From: Stutzerimonas zhaodongensis
GTDB taxonomy: Bacteria; Pseudomonadota; Gammaproteobacteria; Pseudomonadales; Pseudomonadaceae
Assembly: GCF_003696365.1 (NCBI RefSeq)
Contig: NZ_RFFM01000001.1
Span: 1,565,852-1,629,851 of the forward strand
Direction: 5' to 3'
Length of the DNA stretch: 64,000 nucleotides
The notes below the pieces were generated by a model. The model was not told the origin of the DNA. It ran no database searches and saw nothing but the letters and a program-made list of their open reading frames with translations. A program made the translations under genes and the position numbers. This document shows, in pieces, positions 25,344 to 36,014 of the stretch; the stretch's first letter is position 1, and each line of letters begins with the position of its first letter.

Positions 25344-25391
25344 CGTAGACCTCGGAGGGCCGTCGCGCCCTCCTCTACGATCGCTGAGCGC

Positions 25392-25934
25392 TTAGCCGCG
25401 CTCGCCGATCAGCCATTCCAGCGGCACTTCGTGCTGGCCACGCTCATCGGTAATGAACAGTGCGCCTTCGCTGACCATCACGCTCCAAGTGATGGAGCGC
25501 GGCAGGTCACGCGCAACGGTCTCCAGCGCCTCCTGCCCCACTGCTACAACGTTTATTTTTTTCAAATTGCGGACACTATCGAGCACCTTGGTCTGCCAGA
25601 CGCGCAGATTGCCATAGGCCACCAGACTGAAGCGCTCGGCACGGCGCGAGCACCAGGTGATCCGCTCGGCGTCGGGCTGACCCACTTCGATCCAGTGCAG
25701 CACGCGATCGTCCAGACTCTTTTCCCACAACGCAGGTTCATCCACATCTGACAGCCCGCGGCCGAAGGCCAACTGCTCGCCGTACCAAAGTATGTAGGCG
25801 ATCAGCCGCGCGACCATCCGCTCTTCAGTCTCCGATGGATGACGAGCCACGGTGAAGCGCAGATCTTGATAAACATGACGATCGAGATCGGTGAGATTGA
25901 TTTCAACTTTGTAAGGGGTGGCTTGCAGGGCCAT
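25392..25934 (-). CDS. yaeQ: YaeQ family protein
   Basis: A 180-aa protein of the YaeQ family, which has a PD-(D/E)XK nuclease-like fold. Seen are the N-terminal YKVEINLTDLDRHVYQDLRFTVARHPSETEERM, AYILWYGEQLAFGRGL, DEPALWEKSLDDRVLHWIEVGQPD and the C-terminal RSITWSVMVSEGALFITD. In some enterobacteria YaeQ can affect haemolysin or RfaH-dependent expression, but a general biochemical role is not established. Convergent with the NRAMP-like gene (48-bp gap), divergent from bfd. Confidence 0.93.
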   Translation of the reverse strand: MALQATPYKVEINLTDLDRHVYQDLRFTVARHPSETEERMVARLIAYILWYGEQLAFGRGLSDVDEPALWEKSLDDRVLHWIEVGQPDAERITWCSRRAERFSLVAYGNLRVWQTKVLDSVRNLKKINVVAVGQEALETVARDLPRSITWSVMVSEGALFITDERGQHEVPLEWLIGERG

Positions 25935-26030
25935 GACGGCTCCAGGCGGAAAACGGGGTCGCAGTTTACCTCATGACTACAGAGGGATAAGCCACCTGGA
26001 CATAACCAGCGAAACCGACGAACGAGCTTT

Positions 26031-26053
26031 GACAATCATTCTCATTATATTTA
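26031..26053. promoter_or_regulatory. Fur-box-like site upstream of bfd
   Basis: The minus-strand reading ATAATGAGAATGATTGTC matches the Fur consensus GATAATGATAATCATTATC at most positions. It lies about 40 bp before the bfd ATG, where Fur would repress bfd in iron-rich cells so that iron is mobilised from bacterioferritin under iron limitation. Confidence 0.75.
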
Positions 26054-26089
26054 GCATCTCCCCATTCGCAGACCCAACGGGTAGTCCCT

Positions 26090-26308
26090 ATGTACGTGTG
26101 TCTCTGCCAAGGCGTGACTGATGGCCAGATTCGTGAAGCCATTTACGAAGGTTGCTGCAGCTATCGTGAAGTGCGTGAAGCCACAGGCGTGGCCACTCAG
26201 TGCGGCAAATGCGCATGCGTTGCCAAGCAGGTCGTCCGTGACACGTTGAGTGATATTCAGGGCGCCAGCGCCTCCCTCGCCTATCCGGCTGGCTTCGCAC
26301 CAGCCTGA
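26090..26308 (+). CDS. bfd: Bacterioferritin-associated ferredoxin
   Basis: A 72-aa [2Fe-2S] protein that docks on bacterioferritin and donates electrons to release stored Fe2+. Cluster ligands are C4, C6, C38 and C41 (CLC and CGKC). It lies upstream of bfr on the same strand, behind a Fur-like box, and is closed by an intrinsic terminator, so bfd and bfr can be regulated in opposite ways by iron. Confidence 0.96.
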   Translation: MYVCLCQGVTDGQIREAIYEGCCSYREVREATGVATQCGKCACVAKQVVRDTLSDIQGASASLAYPAGFAPA

Positions 26309-26324
26309 ATAAAAATTTTGCAGG

Positions 26325-26350
26325 AGCCGGGCACATGCCCGGCTTTTTTA
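26325..26350 (+). terminator. Intrinsic terminator after bfd
   Basis: AGCCGGGC-ACAT-GCCCGGCT stem-loop (26325-26344) followed by six T residues, 17 bp after the bfd stop codon. Confidence 0.92.
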
Positions 26351-26503
26351 TGCCCGTAAATCAAGACCTTGCCGGCAAGTCGCGGAACAGACTTATTCTT
26401 ATTCCGGTTTACCCTTTTACATTCAATGACTTAGGTTTGACAGAGCCCTTCTTCGTGGCCAGACTGCGCGCATTACGAACTTGATTCGACGCAGGGCATG
26501 ATC

Positions 26504-26974
26504 ATGAAAGGCGACAAGCTAGTTATTCAGCATCTCAACAAGATTCTCGGCAACGAACTGGTCGCCATCAATCAGTACTTCCTGCACGCGCGCATGTACG
26601 AGGATTGGGGCCTCGGCAAACTGGGCAAGCACGAGTACAAGGAATCCATCGATGAGATGAAGCATGCCGACAAGCTGATCAAGCGCATTCTCTTTCTCGA
26701 AGGCCTGCCCAATCTGCAAGACCTCGGTAAGCTGCTGATCGGCGAAAACACTCGTGAAATGCTCGACTGCGATCTCAAGCTCGAGCAGAGCGGCATGCAG
26801 GATCTCAAGGTAGCCATCGCCTACTGCGAGAGCATTGGAGACTACGGAACGCGTGAGATGCTTGAAGACATCCTCGAGTCCGAAGAAGAGCACATCGATT
26901 GGCTCGAAACTCAGCTCAGCCTGATCGACAAGGTCGGGATGGAAAATTATCTGCAATCGCAGATGGATGAATAA
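26504..26974 (+). CDS. bfr: Bacterioferritin (BfrB-type, heme-binding)
   Basis: Subunit of the 24-mer iron-storage cage, 156 aa. With the ATG at 26504 the numbering fits the family: heme-ligand M52, ferroxidase residues E18, E51, H54, E94, E127 and H130 are in place. The earlier ATG at 26498 would add Met-Ile and shift the numbering. The 195-bp region between bfd and bfr holds the bfd terminator and the bfr promoter. Its electron donor Bfd is the upstream gene and an Fe-S glutaredoxin is downstream, forming an iron-handling cluster. Confidence 0.96.
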   Translation: MKGDKLVIQHLNKILGNELVAINQYFLHARMYEDWGLGKLGKHEYKESIDEMKHADKLIKRILFLEGLPNLQDLGKLLIGENTREMLDCDLKLEQSGMQDLKVAIAYCESIGDYGTREMLEDILESEEEHIDWLETQLSLIDKVGMENYLQSQMDE

Positions 26975-26989
26975 AAAGTTCGATATGAC

Positions 26990-27010
26990 AAGGGGAGCTC
27001 CGGCTCCCTT
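26990..27010 (+). terminator. Probable terminator after bfr
   Basis: GGGAGC-TCCG-GCTCCC stem followed by TTCTTTATT, 16 bp downstream of the bfr stop codon. Confidence 0.7.
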
Positions 27011-27061
27011 CTTTATTGCGCGTTGCACCTCGGCTACGTTGACTTGCGAAACAGCAGGCAT

Positions 27062-27085
27062 AAAAAAACCCGCCAACGGCGGGTT
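27062..27085 (-). terminator. Intrinsic terminator after grxD
   Basis: On the minus strand AACCCGCC-GTT-GGCGGGTT is followed by a T-tract. It lies 17 bp after the grxD stop codon. Confidence 0.9.
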
Positions 27086-27101
27086 CTTCAAATCGTCTCG
27101 A

Positions 27102-27428
27102 TCAGGCGCCGGCTTTCTGCACGGCCTGCTTGATCAACGGCTGCAGCTCACCTTTCTCGAACATCTCTAGAATGATGTCGCTACCCCCAACCAGCTCGCC
27201 ATCGACCCATAGCTGAGGGAAAGTTGGCCAGTTAGCGTACTTGGGCAGGTTGGTACGGATTTCAGGATTCTGCAGGATGTCGACGTAAGCGAATTTTTCA
27301 CCACACCCCATAATCGCCTGGGTGGCGCGGGCCGAAAAGCCGCATTGCGGAGCGTTGGGCGAGCCTTTCATATAAAGCAGCACCGGATTCTTCTCGATCT
27401 GCTCTTTGATAGTTTCGATGATATCCAT
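27102..27428 (-). CDS. grxD: Monothiol glutaredoxin GrxD (CGFS type)
   Basis: A 108-aa cytoplasmic monothiol glutaredoxin that binds and passes on [2Fe-2S] clusters. The CGFS active site is C29-S32 in APQCGFSAR; the glutathione-binding WPTFPQLWVDGELVGGSDI segment follows. It converges with bfr and is divergent from argF. Confidence 0.96.
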   Translation of the reverse strand: MDIIETIKEQIEKNPVLLYMKGSPNAPQCGFSARATQAIMGCGEKFAYVDILQNPEIRTNLPKYANWPTFPQLWVDGELVGGSDIILEMFEKGELQPLIKQAVQKAGA

Positions 27429-27479
27429 GGGGCACCTCGGCTAGTCTCGGTTGCGGCGCATTGTACAGGAACAGTGCTG

Positions 27480-27508
27480 TAAAAGCCGAGTCGCGGGCTC
27501 GGCTTTTA
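27480..27508. terminator. Bidirectional terminator-like hairpin between grxD and argF starts
   Basis: TAAAAGCCGAG-N7-CTCGGCTTTTA, an 11-bp perfect stem with A/T tails on both sides. It lies upstream of both flanking genes, where no annotated transcript needs to end: 52 bp before grxD and 190 bp before argF. Either an attenuator or the end of an unannotated RNA. Confidence 0.7.
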
Positions 27509-27625
27509 TCGCGACACACAGTACCTGTTGCACCTGCAGGGCCGATTTCTGGCGCTCCGAGGCCGATTTGCGCCCGCTGAGCCTTTCTGGATAAGATCGC
27601 GCCTTTCCCGTTTCGTCGCTCTGTA

Positions 27626-27641
27626 TGCGACCCCTGTCGCA
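27626..27641. promoter_or_regulatory. Candidate ArgR-type site upstream of argF
   Basis: TGCGAC-N4-GTCGCA, an inverted repeat containing TGTCGC, the core of Pseudomonas ArgR half-sites as I recall them. It lies about 57 bp before the argF ATG. Arginine repression of argF is known in P. aeruginosa; the site here is a visual match only. Confidence 0.4.
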
Positions 27642-27697
27642 GGCCCTCCCTTTTCCGTCGAAATCTGGCCTCGACTGCGGCAATAAAGGTAGCTGAT

Positions 27698-28618
27698 ATG
27701 AGCGCAAGACACTTTCTCTCACTGATGGATTGCACGCCCCAGGAGCTCCAAGGCCTGGTGCGTCGCGGCATCGAGCTGAAGGATCTGCGCGAGCGCGGCA
27801 TTCTTTTCGAGCCGCTGAAAAACCGTGTCCTTGGGATGATCTTCGAGAAAGCTTCGACCCGGACCCGCCTGTCGTTCGAAGCAGGCATGATCCAACTCGG
27901 TGGCCAGGCAATCTTCCTATCCCCCCGCGATACGCAACTGGGTCGCGGAGAGCCGATCAGCGATTCGGCCATCGTCATGTCGAGCATGCTCGACGCGATC
28001 ATGATCCGCACATTTGCTCATTCGACGTTGACCGAATTTGCCGCTAACTCCTCGGTCCCGGTAATAAATGGCCTGTCGGATGATCTACACCCGTGCCAGC
28101 TTATGGCCGACATGCAGACCTTCCATGAGCTACGCGGCAATATCGCCGGCAAGACCGTAGCCTGGATCGGTGATGGCAATAACATGTGCAACTCTTATAT
28201 GGAGGCCGCCATCCAGTTCGACTTCCAGTTGCGCATCGCTTGCCCCGAAGGGTACGAACCCGAGGGCCAGCTGTTGGCGCAAGCTGGCGACCGGGTGCAA
28301 GTCTTCCGTGACCCTCGTGAAGCCGTGAGTGGCGCGCACCTGGTCAGCACCGACGTGTGGGCCTCAATGGGCCAGGAAGACGAGGTGGCTGCACGTATCG
28401 CCACGTTCCGACCCTATCAGGTCGACCGCGCGCTTCTCGACGTGGCAGCCGAAGACGTGCTGTTCATGCACTGCCTGCCCGCGCATCGCGGCGAAGAGAT
28501 CAGTCACGACCTGCTGGACGACAAGCGCTCGGTGGCCTGGCAGCAAGCAGAGAACCGCTTGCATGTACAAAAGGCATTGCTTGAATTCCTGGTCGAGCCG
28601 GCTTACCACCACGCATGA
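27698..28618 (+). CDS. argF: Ornithine carbamoyltransferase (anabolic)
   Basis: Makes citrulline from ornithine and carbamoyl phosphate in arginine biosynthesis. 306 aa with the carbamoyl-phosphate motif STRT at 53-56 ([12 protein letters not shown]), the HPCQL-type segment [12 protein letters not shown], and [13 protein letters not shown] for ornithine binding. Length and motifs fit the anabolic trimeric form. The AAAGG ribosome site precedes the ATG. The stop overlaps the next gene (ATGA), so an ABC ATPase is translationally coupled to it. Confidence 0.97.
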   Translation: MSARHFLSLMDCTPQELQGLVRRGIELKDLRERGILFEPLKNRVLGMIFEKASTRTRLSFEAGMIQLGGQAIFLSPRDTQLGRGEPISDSAIVMSSMLDAIMIRTFAHSTLTEFAANSSVPVINGLSDDLHPCQLMADMQTFHELRGNIAGKTVAWIGDGNNMCNSYMEAAIQFDFQLRIACPEGYEPEGQLLAQAGDRVQVFRDPREAVSGAHLVSTDVWASMGQEDEVAARIATFRPYQVDRALLDVAAEDVLFMHCLPAHRGEEISHDLLDDKRSVAWQQAENRLHVQKALLEFLVEPAYHHA

Positions 28619-29724
28619 GCCATGAACCGCTGTTGCACCTGCGTAATCTTGACTGCGGCTACGGTGGCCAGAGCGTTGTGCAGCACCTCAATCTGCACCT
28701 CAATCGCGGCGACATCGGCTGCCTGCTCGGGCCTTCCGGCTGCGGTAAAACCACGACCCTTCGCGCCATCGCCGGTTTCGAGCACGTAAATGAGGGCGAG
28801 ATTCAGCTAGGCGACGCCGTGTTGTCGCGGCGCGGTTATACCCTTGCTCCAGAGAAGCGTCGCATCGGCATGGTGTTTCAGGACTACGCCCTGTTCCCTC
28901 ACCTGACCGTCGCTGAGAACGTCGCCTTTGGCATTCGCAAGCAACCGAACTGGCAGAACATCGTCAACGACATGCTCGAGCTCGTGCACCTTGCGCCTTT
29001 GAGCCAGCGTTACCCGCACGAGCTGTCAGGCGGTCAGCAACAACGTGTCGCACTTGCTCGGGCGCTTGCGCCAGAACCGGAACTGCTATTGCTGGACGAA
29101 CCATTCTCCAATCTTGATGGAGACTTGCGACGGCGCCTGAGCCATGAGGTTCGGGAGATCCTGAAGACACGCGGCACCAGTGCCATTCTGGTTACCCACG
29201 ATCAGGAGGAAGCATTCGCCGTCAGCGATCAGGTTGGTGTGTTCAAGGACGGCCGGCTCGAGCAATGGGACACGCCTTACAACCTCTACCATGAGCCTTT
29301 CACGCCCTTCGTGGCGAGCTTCATAGGTCAGGGCTATTTCATTCGCGGTCAACTGATCGACCCGGAAACGGTGCAGACTGAACTCGGCGTGATCCGAGGC
29401 AACCGTGCTTACACAATGCCGGCTGGAAGCTCCGTGGATGTGCTGTTGCGCCCTGATGACATCATCTATTCACCGCAGAGCGCACTCAAGGCGCTGATCG
29501 TCGGCAAGACCTTTCTCGGCGCCTCGACCCTGTATCGATTGCAGTTGCCAACCGGCAACCAGCTGGAAGGGATATTTCCCAGCCATGCGGACTATCCGAC
29601 CGGCCAGGAAGTCGGCATTGGAATAGCCGCTGATCACTTGGTGGTATTTCCCGCTCAGGGCAGCGTCGCTGCGCATGAAAAACTTCCTAAAACGGGCGTG
29701 CGCCGATACAGCGGTGGAATTTGA
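28615..29724 (+). CDS. Orphan ABC transporter ATPase (FbpC/PotA-like)
   Basis: A 369-aa nucleotide-binding subunit. Walker [10 protein letters not shown] is at 39-47, Q-loop [11 protein letters not shown], signature [15 protein letters not shown], Walker [13 protein letters not shown] and the H-loop VTHDQEEAF. The C-terminal third (after about 240) is a TOBE-type regulatory domain ([12 protein letters not shown]). It resembles the ATPases of ferric-iron, polyamine or similar importers. No permease or binding-protein gene is adjacent, and it is coupled to argF by a four-base overlap. The partner must be encoded elsewhere; a link to amino acid or polyamine uptake is a guess from context. Confidence 0.9.
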   Translation: MSHEPLLHLRNLDCGYGGQSVVQHLNLHLNRGDIGCLLGPSGCGKTTTLRAIAGFEHVNEGEIQLGDAVLSRRGYTLAPEKRRIGMVFQDYALFPHLTVAENVAFGIRKQPNWQNIVNDMLELVHLAPLSQRYPHELSGGQQQRVALARALAPEPELLLLDEPFSNLDGDLRRRLSHEVREILKTRGTSAILVTHDQEEAFAVSDQVGVFKDGRLEQWDTPYNLYHEPFTPFVASFIGQGYFIRGQLIDPETVQTELGVIRGNRAYTMPAGSSVDVLLRPDDIIYSPQSALKALIVGKTFLGASTLYRLQLPTGNQLEGIFPSHADYPTGQEVGIGIAADHLVVFPAQGSVAAHEKLPKTGVRRYSGGI

Positions 29725-29740
29725 GCTAAAAGATCAGCCG

Positions 29741-30250
29741 CTATGAGCTTTCCGCAGTTCCCCCACTTCGAGCTAGATGGCGGCGGGCGCGAAAAAAAGC
29801 GCTCAACATATCGCTGCACGCTTCGCCCATCAGGCCACCCTCAACCAGCACGCGGTGATTGAGAAATTCCTGAGAGAAGAACTGACCTCGGCTGATCGCA
29901 ACACCAGCCTTCGGCTCCTTAGCGCCATACACGACACGCTGCACCCGCGAGTGGACGATCAAACCAGCGCACATGCTGCATGGCTCCAGCGTGACGTACA
30001 GCGTGCTGCCTGGCAGCCGATAGTTCTCCAGGCTCGACGCCGCCTCTCGGATCGCAACCATCTCGGCATGAGCACTGGGGTCGTTTCGAGAGATCGGACA
30101 ATTGAAGCCACGACCGATGATCTTGCCGTCTTGGACCAGCACAGCCCCAACAGGCACCTCGCCCAGCAACGCCCCTTGCGCGGCGAGCTCGAGCGCCTCC
30201 CGCATGAAGTCCTCATCGCGAGAACGGTCGATGATCATTGGTCTTTTCAT
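29741..30250 (-). CDS. tadA: tRNA-specific adenosine deaminase
   Basis: Deaminates A34 of tRNA-Arg(ACG) to inosine; usually essential. 169 aa with zinc ligands and catalytic acid in HAE (H61, E63) and PCSMC (C91, C94), and the VPVGAVLVQDG strand. An alternative ATG at 30238 would remove four residues. It lies 24 bp after the multicopper oxidase gene on the same strand and converges with the ABC ATPase gene (16-bp gap). Confidence 0.95.
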   Translation of the reverse strand: MKRPMIIDRSRDEDFMREALELAAQGALLGEVPVGAVLVQDGKIIGRGFNCPISRNDPSAHAEMVAIREAASSLENYRLPGSTLYVTLEPCSMCAGLIVHSRVQRVVYGAKEPKAGVAISRGQFFSQEFLNHRVLVEGGLMGEACSDMLSAFFRARRHLARSGGTAESS

Positions 30251-30274
30251 TTGTCGATCCGGTAGTGCTTTCGC

Positions 30275-31645
30275 TCAAACAACTTCGATCGCCGCCATCA
30301 GGCCCGTTTCCATATGGTCGATGACGTGGCAATGGAACATCCAGACGCCAGGATTATCCGCGACCAGCGCAATCCGCGCAGTCTCGTTCTTGCCGAGCAG
30401 ATAGGTATCGGTGAACCAGGGGTCGATACGCTTGCGGTTGGAGGAGATGACTTTGAAGGTCATGCCATGCAGATGGATTGGATGCTGATATTGGCTGAGG
30501 TTTCGTAGTTCGAAAATGTAATGACCGTCGCGTTGAAGGGTAGCTATCGGCCGATCCGCACAGGTCTTGTCGTTGATATCCCATGCTTGTCCGTTGATCT
30601 GCCAAAAGGTGAACGCGCCGGTCGGCCCTGTATCAGCCGAGAGTGTGCCAGCCCATTCGAAATTGAAGCGCAGCGTTTCTGCCTTCTCAAGGTCGGGTTC
30701 AGCAACGGGATTGGCCGGCAACGGCGCAGGCCAATCGCCTTCAGTTTCTGCAGTAGCCACCGAGGTGAGGGTCGCCAGCCTCAGCGGACCGTTGCGCAAC
30801 GAAATATGCTCCCCCACTGCTGGCACCTTGAGCGCCAGATCGATGCGCATCCCAGGGCCCAGCCAGTATTCTTTGCCAAGTGGGCGCGGCAAGATCGGAT
30901 GACCGTCTATTGCGTAGATGCGAGCCTGCCCATCCGACAGGTTCAGTCGGTAGGTCAGGGTGTTTGTCACGTTGAGGATACGCAACCGCACCACCTGCCC
31001 TGCAGGCAACTCCAGAGTCGGTGCATGCTCACCGTTGACGGTTGACAATACGCCCGGCGTACCGGCCCTGGCGGCCTCGCGCGGCACGCTGAAATCAGTG
31101 AATGCACCTTGTTTGTCGACATGCCAATTTTTCAGGCTCAACGTCCGTTCATGGCGAAACCCGCTCGGCTCACGCTCCTCCACGATCAACGGCCCGACCA
31201 GACCTCTCCCCAGTTGCCCAGCGCTGGTGGTGTGTGGGTGATACCAGAAGCTTCCCGCATCGTGCACCTGAAACAGGTAGTCGAACGACTCGCCCGGCAT
31301 CACCGGCAGCTGAGACACGTAGGGCACGCCGTCCATGTTCAGTGGCAGGCGGATGCCGTGCCAGTGAATGGTCGTGGGCTCCGGCAAGTGATTGATGAAG
31401 CGCACCCGCAGCCAATCTCCCTGCCGGGCGCGAAGCTCGACGCCGGGCGCTTGACCGCCGTAGCACCAGGCCGGTGTCTTGGCTCCCGCGACCAGCTCGA
31501 TGTCAGCGGGCGCCGCGATCAGCTCATAGTCATGCGTTACGGGGTCTGCTGGCCGGCCCAGCCAGTAGCGTGCGCCACCACCCACCACACCTAGCGCTAC
31601 CACTCCGGCCATGCCGACCAGCATCTTTCTTCGGGTAAAAGTCAT
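30275..31645 (-). CDS. Multicopper oxidase with Tat signal
   Basis: A 456-aa periplasmic multicopper oxidase. The N-terminus TFTRRKMLVGMAGVVALG is a Tat twin-arginine signal. Copper motifs are complete: HWHG, HPHTTSAGQ (HxH), HPIHLHG and HCHVIDHMETGL, which provide the trinuclear site and the T1 copper with its axial Met. It likely oxidises Cu+, metals or phenols; proximity to copper-uptake genes in the same window is suggestive only. I chose the ATG at 31645 because the GAG ribosome site is six bases away; ATGs at 31651 and 31699 are in frame. Confidence 0.9.
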   Translation of the reverse strand: MTFTRRKMLVGMAGVVALGVVGGGARYWLGRPADPVTHDYELIAAPADIELVAGAKTPAWCYGGQAPGVELRARQGDWLRVRFINHLPEPTTIHWHGIRLPLNMDGVPYVSQLPVMPGESFDYLFQVHDAGSFWYHPHTTSAGQLGRGLVGPLIVEEREPSGFRHERTLSLKNWHVDKQGAFTDFSVPREAARAGTPGVLSTVNGEHAPTLELPAGQVVRLRILNVTNTLTYRLNLSDGQARIYAIDGHPILPRPLGKEYWLGPGMRIDLALKVPAVGEHISLRNGPLRLATLTSVATAETEGDWPAPLPANPVAEPDLEKAETLRFNFEWAGTLSADTGPTGAFTFWQINGQAWDINDKTCADRPIATLQRDGHYIFELRNLSQYQHPIHLHGMTFKVISSNRKRIDPWFTDTYLLGKNETARIALVADNPGVWMFHCHVIDHMETGLMAAIEVV

Positions 31646-31832
31646 CTTCATCTCATTGAAAAACTGCACGAGCAGTCGCCAGATTGGAATCGCTCGCATT
31701 TGCTTAATGCTACAACTTCGTGCCCCACCCCGCAGCCCTCACCCCAGAAAGCATCATCATTGCTTGCTGCGAACCCTTGCGGCTGATTGAGCGTCTACTA
31801 CGACAACATTCATTCACATCCAAGGAGGCGCT

Positions 31833-32675
31833 ATGCACACCACCGCAGCCCACGCCAAAGGCGAAGTCAGCCGCGGGATCACCTGGCTCGCCCGCAGCGG
31901 GTACGCCGCGCGAGGGGTGGTTTACATCATTGTCGGCGCATTCGCATTCATGGCGGGTATCGGCAGCGGGGAAACCGTAGGTACCAAGGGCGCCATTCAG
32001 CAATTGTTGAGTCAACCCTTCGGTACGGTCTTGCTCTGGATCATGGTTGTCGGCCTGTTGGCCTACGCCGCTTGGCGCATCACTCAGGCCATAACCGATC
32101 CCGAGGGGCATGGCACCAAAGCCAAAGGTCTGGTCATCCGCGCCGGTTTGGTAGGCGGCGCGATCACCTACAGCCTGTTGGCGCTGTTCACCCTTGGCCT
32201 ACTCGGCACATCCATCGGTGAATCATCGGGTGGAGGCAATGGCGGCTCCGGCGCCGGTGGTGACTTCCTCTCCGGCCTGCTCGGCTGGAAGTACTCTAAC
32301 TACCTGGTATACGCCGTTGCGTTGATTCCGCTTGGTGTGGGCATCGCGCATATCATCAAAGGGTGGAAAGCCAAGTTCGAAAAGTACTTCTACGCCTCCG
32401 AGGACGTCATGCGCTGGGTCCGCCCAATTTCCCGTGCAGGCCTGATTGCGCGTGGCATCGCATTTCTGATCGTAGCCGGAATGCTCTTCAGCGGCGGCAC
32501 GCGGTATGAACCCACCGACCCACCTGGGCTGGAGGATGCATTGAATGCACTGCAAAGCCTGCCGTTCGGAGCGTTCTGGTTGTCGATCGTAGGCCTTGGG
32601 CTCGTGGCCTTCGCCCTTTACAGCATCTCCGAAGCCATCTGGCGCCGTATCGATACCGCTGCCGTCATGGGCTGA
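31833..32675 (+). CDS. DUF1206 membrane protein
   Basis: A 280-aa inner-membrane protein with about six hydrophobic segments in three repeats. Each repeat opens with an ARSGYAARGVVYIIVGAFAF-like start (residues about 12-32, a degenerate copy near 105-130, and 201-221, RAGLIARGIAFLIVAG), followed by an Ala-rich loop and a second helix. A Gly-rich linker (SGGGNGGSGAGG) lies near 131-142. The function of this family is unknown. An AAGGAGG ribosome site precedes the ATG. Divergent from the multicopper oxidase gene. Confidence 0.88.
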   Translation: MHTTAAHAKGEVSRGITWLARSGYAARGVVYIIVGAFAFMAGIGSGETVGTKGAIQQLLSQPFGTVLLWIMVVGLLAYAAWRITQAITDPEGHGTKAKGLVIRAGLVGGAITYSLLALFTLGLLGTSIGESSGGGNGGSGAGGDFLSGLLGWKYSNYLVYAVALIPLGVGIAHIIKGWKAKFEKYFYASEDVMRWVRPISRAGLIARGIAFLIVAGMLFSGGTRYEPTDPPGLEDALNALQSLPFGAFWLSIVGLGLVAFALYSISEAIWRRIDTAAVMG

Positions 32676-32684
32676 TCAGCCGAT

Positions 32685-32714
32685 AAAAAAGCCCCGGCAT
32701 GCCGGGGCTTTTTT
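32685..32714. terminator. Bidirectional terminator, DUF1206 / guaA
   Basis: A perfect 30-bp palindrome: A6, GCCCCGGCA, then TGCCGGGGC, T6. Intrinsic terminator on both strands between convergent genes. Confidence 0.95.
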
Positions 32715-32735
32715 TTACCATCAACCGTTAGGTCA

Positions 32736-34316
32736 TCATTCCCACTCAATCGTCGCTGGCGGCTTGCTCGACACGTCGTAGGTCACGCGGGAGATACCCT
32801 CGATTTCGTTGATGATGCGGTTGGAGACCTTTTCCAGCAGTTCGTAGGGCAGATGTGCCCAACGCGCGGTCATGAAATCTATGGTTTCAACCGCACGTAG
32901 CGCAACGACCCAGGCGTAGCGGCGGCCGTCGCCTACCACACCAACGGACTTGACCGGCTGGAAAACCACGAAGGCCTGGCTGGTCTTGTGGTACCAATCG
33001 AAGTTACGCAGCTCCTGGATGAAGATGTGGTCGGCACGACGCAGCAGGTCGGCATATTCCTTCTTCACCTCGCCAAGGATGCGCACGCCCAGACCCGGGC
33101 CCGGGAAAGGATGGCGATAGACCATGTCATACGGCAGGCCCAACTCCATACCGATCTTGCGGACCTCGTCCTTGAACAGCTCGCGCAACGGCTCGACTAG
33201 CTTGAGGTTCATTTCCTCCGGCAGGCCACCCACGTTGTGGTGCGACTTGATCACATGAGCTTTACCGCTCTTGGCACCGGCGGACTCGATGACGTCCGGG
33301 TAGATGGTGCCCTGGGCGAGGAACTGGATGTTGTCGAGCTTACTGGCCTGGGCGTCGAAGACGTCGATGAAGGTGCGACCAATGATCTTGCGCTTCTTCT
33401 CGGGGTCGGCTTCGCCAGCCAGATTTTCGAGAAACTGAGCTTCGGCGTCCGCGCGGATCACCTTGACGCCCATGTTCTCGGCGAACATCGCCATCACCTG
33501 ATCGCCTTCATGCAGGCGCAGCAGGCCGTTATCGACGAACACGCAGGTCAGCTGATCGCCAATGGCCTTGTGCAACAGCGCCGCAACTACGGAGGAATCG
33601 ACACCGCCAGACAGACCCAGCAGCACGTTGGCCGATCCAACCTGGTTGCGTACCTGCTCAACCAGATCATCAACGATGTTGGACGGCGTCCACAGCGCTT
33701 CGCAGCCGCATATTTCCAGCAGGAAGCGCGACAGGATGCGTCCGCCCTGGCGGGTGTGGGTTACCTCCGGGTGGAACTGCACGCCATAGTAGCGACGGTC
33801 ATCATCACCCATGGCTGCGATCGGGCAGCTCGGAGTGCTGGCCAGGATGTGGAAACCGGCTGGCAATTCGGTGACCTTGTCACCGTGGCTCATCCAGACG
33901 TCGAGCCCGAACACGCCGTCATCGTCCATATGGTCTTCGATGCCGTCGAACAGCTTGGACTTGCCAACCAGATCGACCCGCGCGTAGCCGAACTCGCGCT
34001 CATCGGAACCCTGCACCTCGCCGCCTAGCTGCTCGGAGATGGTCTGCATGCCGTAGCAGATGCCGAACAGCGGTACGCCCAGCTCGAATACCGCCTGTGG
34101 AGCGCGCGGGCTGCCTTCCGCGTGCACCGACTCAGGCCCGCCCGCGAGAATGATGCCGCGCGGGGCAAAGGCGCGAATGTCTTCATCCGTCATGTCGAAC
34201 GGATGCAGTTCGCAATAAACGCCGAGCTCGCGCACGCGACGGGCGATCAACTGGGTGTACTGCGAGCCGAAATCCAGAATCAGGATGCGGTGAGCGTGAA
34301 TGTCTTGATGGGCCAT
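32736..34316 (-). CDS. guaA: GMP synthase (glutamine-hydrolysing)
   Basis: Converts XMP to GMP with glutamine and ATP. 526 aa: an N-terminal class I glutamine amidotransferase domain ([19 protein letters not shown], nucleophile Cys in FGICYGMQ near residue 88, catalytic HPEV near 186), the ATP pyrophosphatase P-loop [17 protein letters not shown], and the C-terminal dimerisation domain ending in KPPATIEWE. The ATG at 34316 is preferred to 34373. It follows guaB by 102 bp. Confidence 0.98.
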   Translation of the reverse strand: MAHQDIHAHRILILDFGSQYTQLIARRVRELGVYCELHPFDMTDEDIRAFAPRGIILAGGPESVHAEGSPRAPQAVFELGVPLFGICYGMQTISEQLGGEVQGSDEREFGYARVDLVGKSKLFDGIEDHMDDDGVFGLDVWMSHGDKVTELPAGFHILASTPSCPIAAMGDDDRRYYGVQFHPEVTHTRQGGRILSRFLLEICGCEALWTPSNIVDDLVEQVRNQVGSANVLLGLSGGVDSSVVAALLHKAIGDQLTCVFVDNGLLRLHEGDQVMAMFAENMGVKVIRADAEAQFLENLAGEADPEKKRKIIGRTFIDVFDAQASKLDNIQFLAQGTIYPDVIESAGAKSGKAHVIKSHHNVGGLPEEMNLKLVEPLRELFKDEVRKIGMELGLPYDMVYRHPFPGPGLGVRILGEVKKEYADLLRRADHIFIQELRNFDWYHKTSQAFVVFQPVKSVGVVGDGRRYAWVVALRAVETIDFMTARWAHLPYELLEKVSNRIINEIEGISRVTYDVSSKPPATIEWE

Positions 34317-34352
34317 TTTTTTCCCCTGGGAAAAACAGCTGAAGGCTGAACG

Positions 34353-34389
34353 CCGGCTGACTGATCGGGGCACAGCCCCGTCCAGCCGG
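34353..34389 (-). promoter_or_regulatory. Nested hairpin between guaB and guaA
   Basis: An inner GGGGC-ACA-GCCCC stem (34367-34379) is enclosed by CCGGCTG/CAGCCGG (34353-34359 with 34383-34389). No U-tract follows, so it is more likely to affect mRNA stability or the guaB:guaA ratio than to terminate. Confidence 0.45.
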
Positions 34390-34418
34390 TCGGCGATCAG
34401 CCTCCAGCGACAGAAATA

Positions 34419-35987
<1,569 letters not shown>

Positions 35988-36014
35988 TCAGCCGCTGACC
36001 AAATGACCAATCGG

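Noticed and set aside
31109-31594. Plus-strand frame of 161 codons inside the multicopper oxidase gene
   Set aside because: Shadow of a gene with complete copper motifs; no independent signal.
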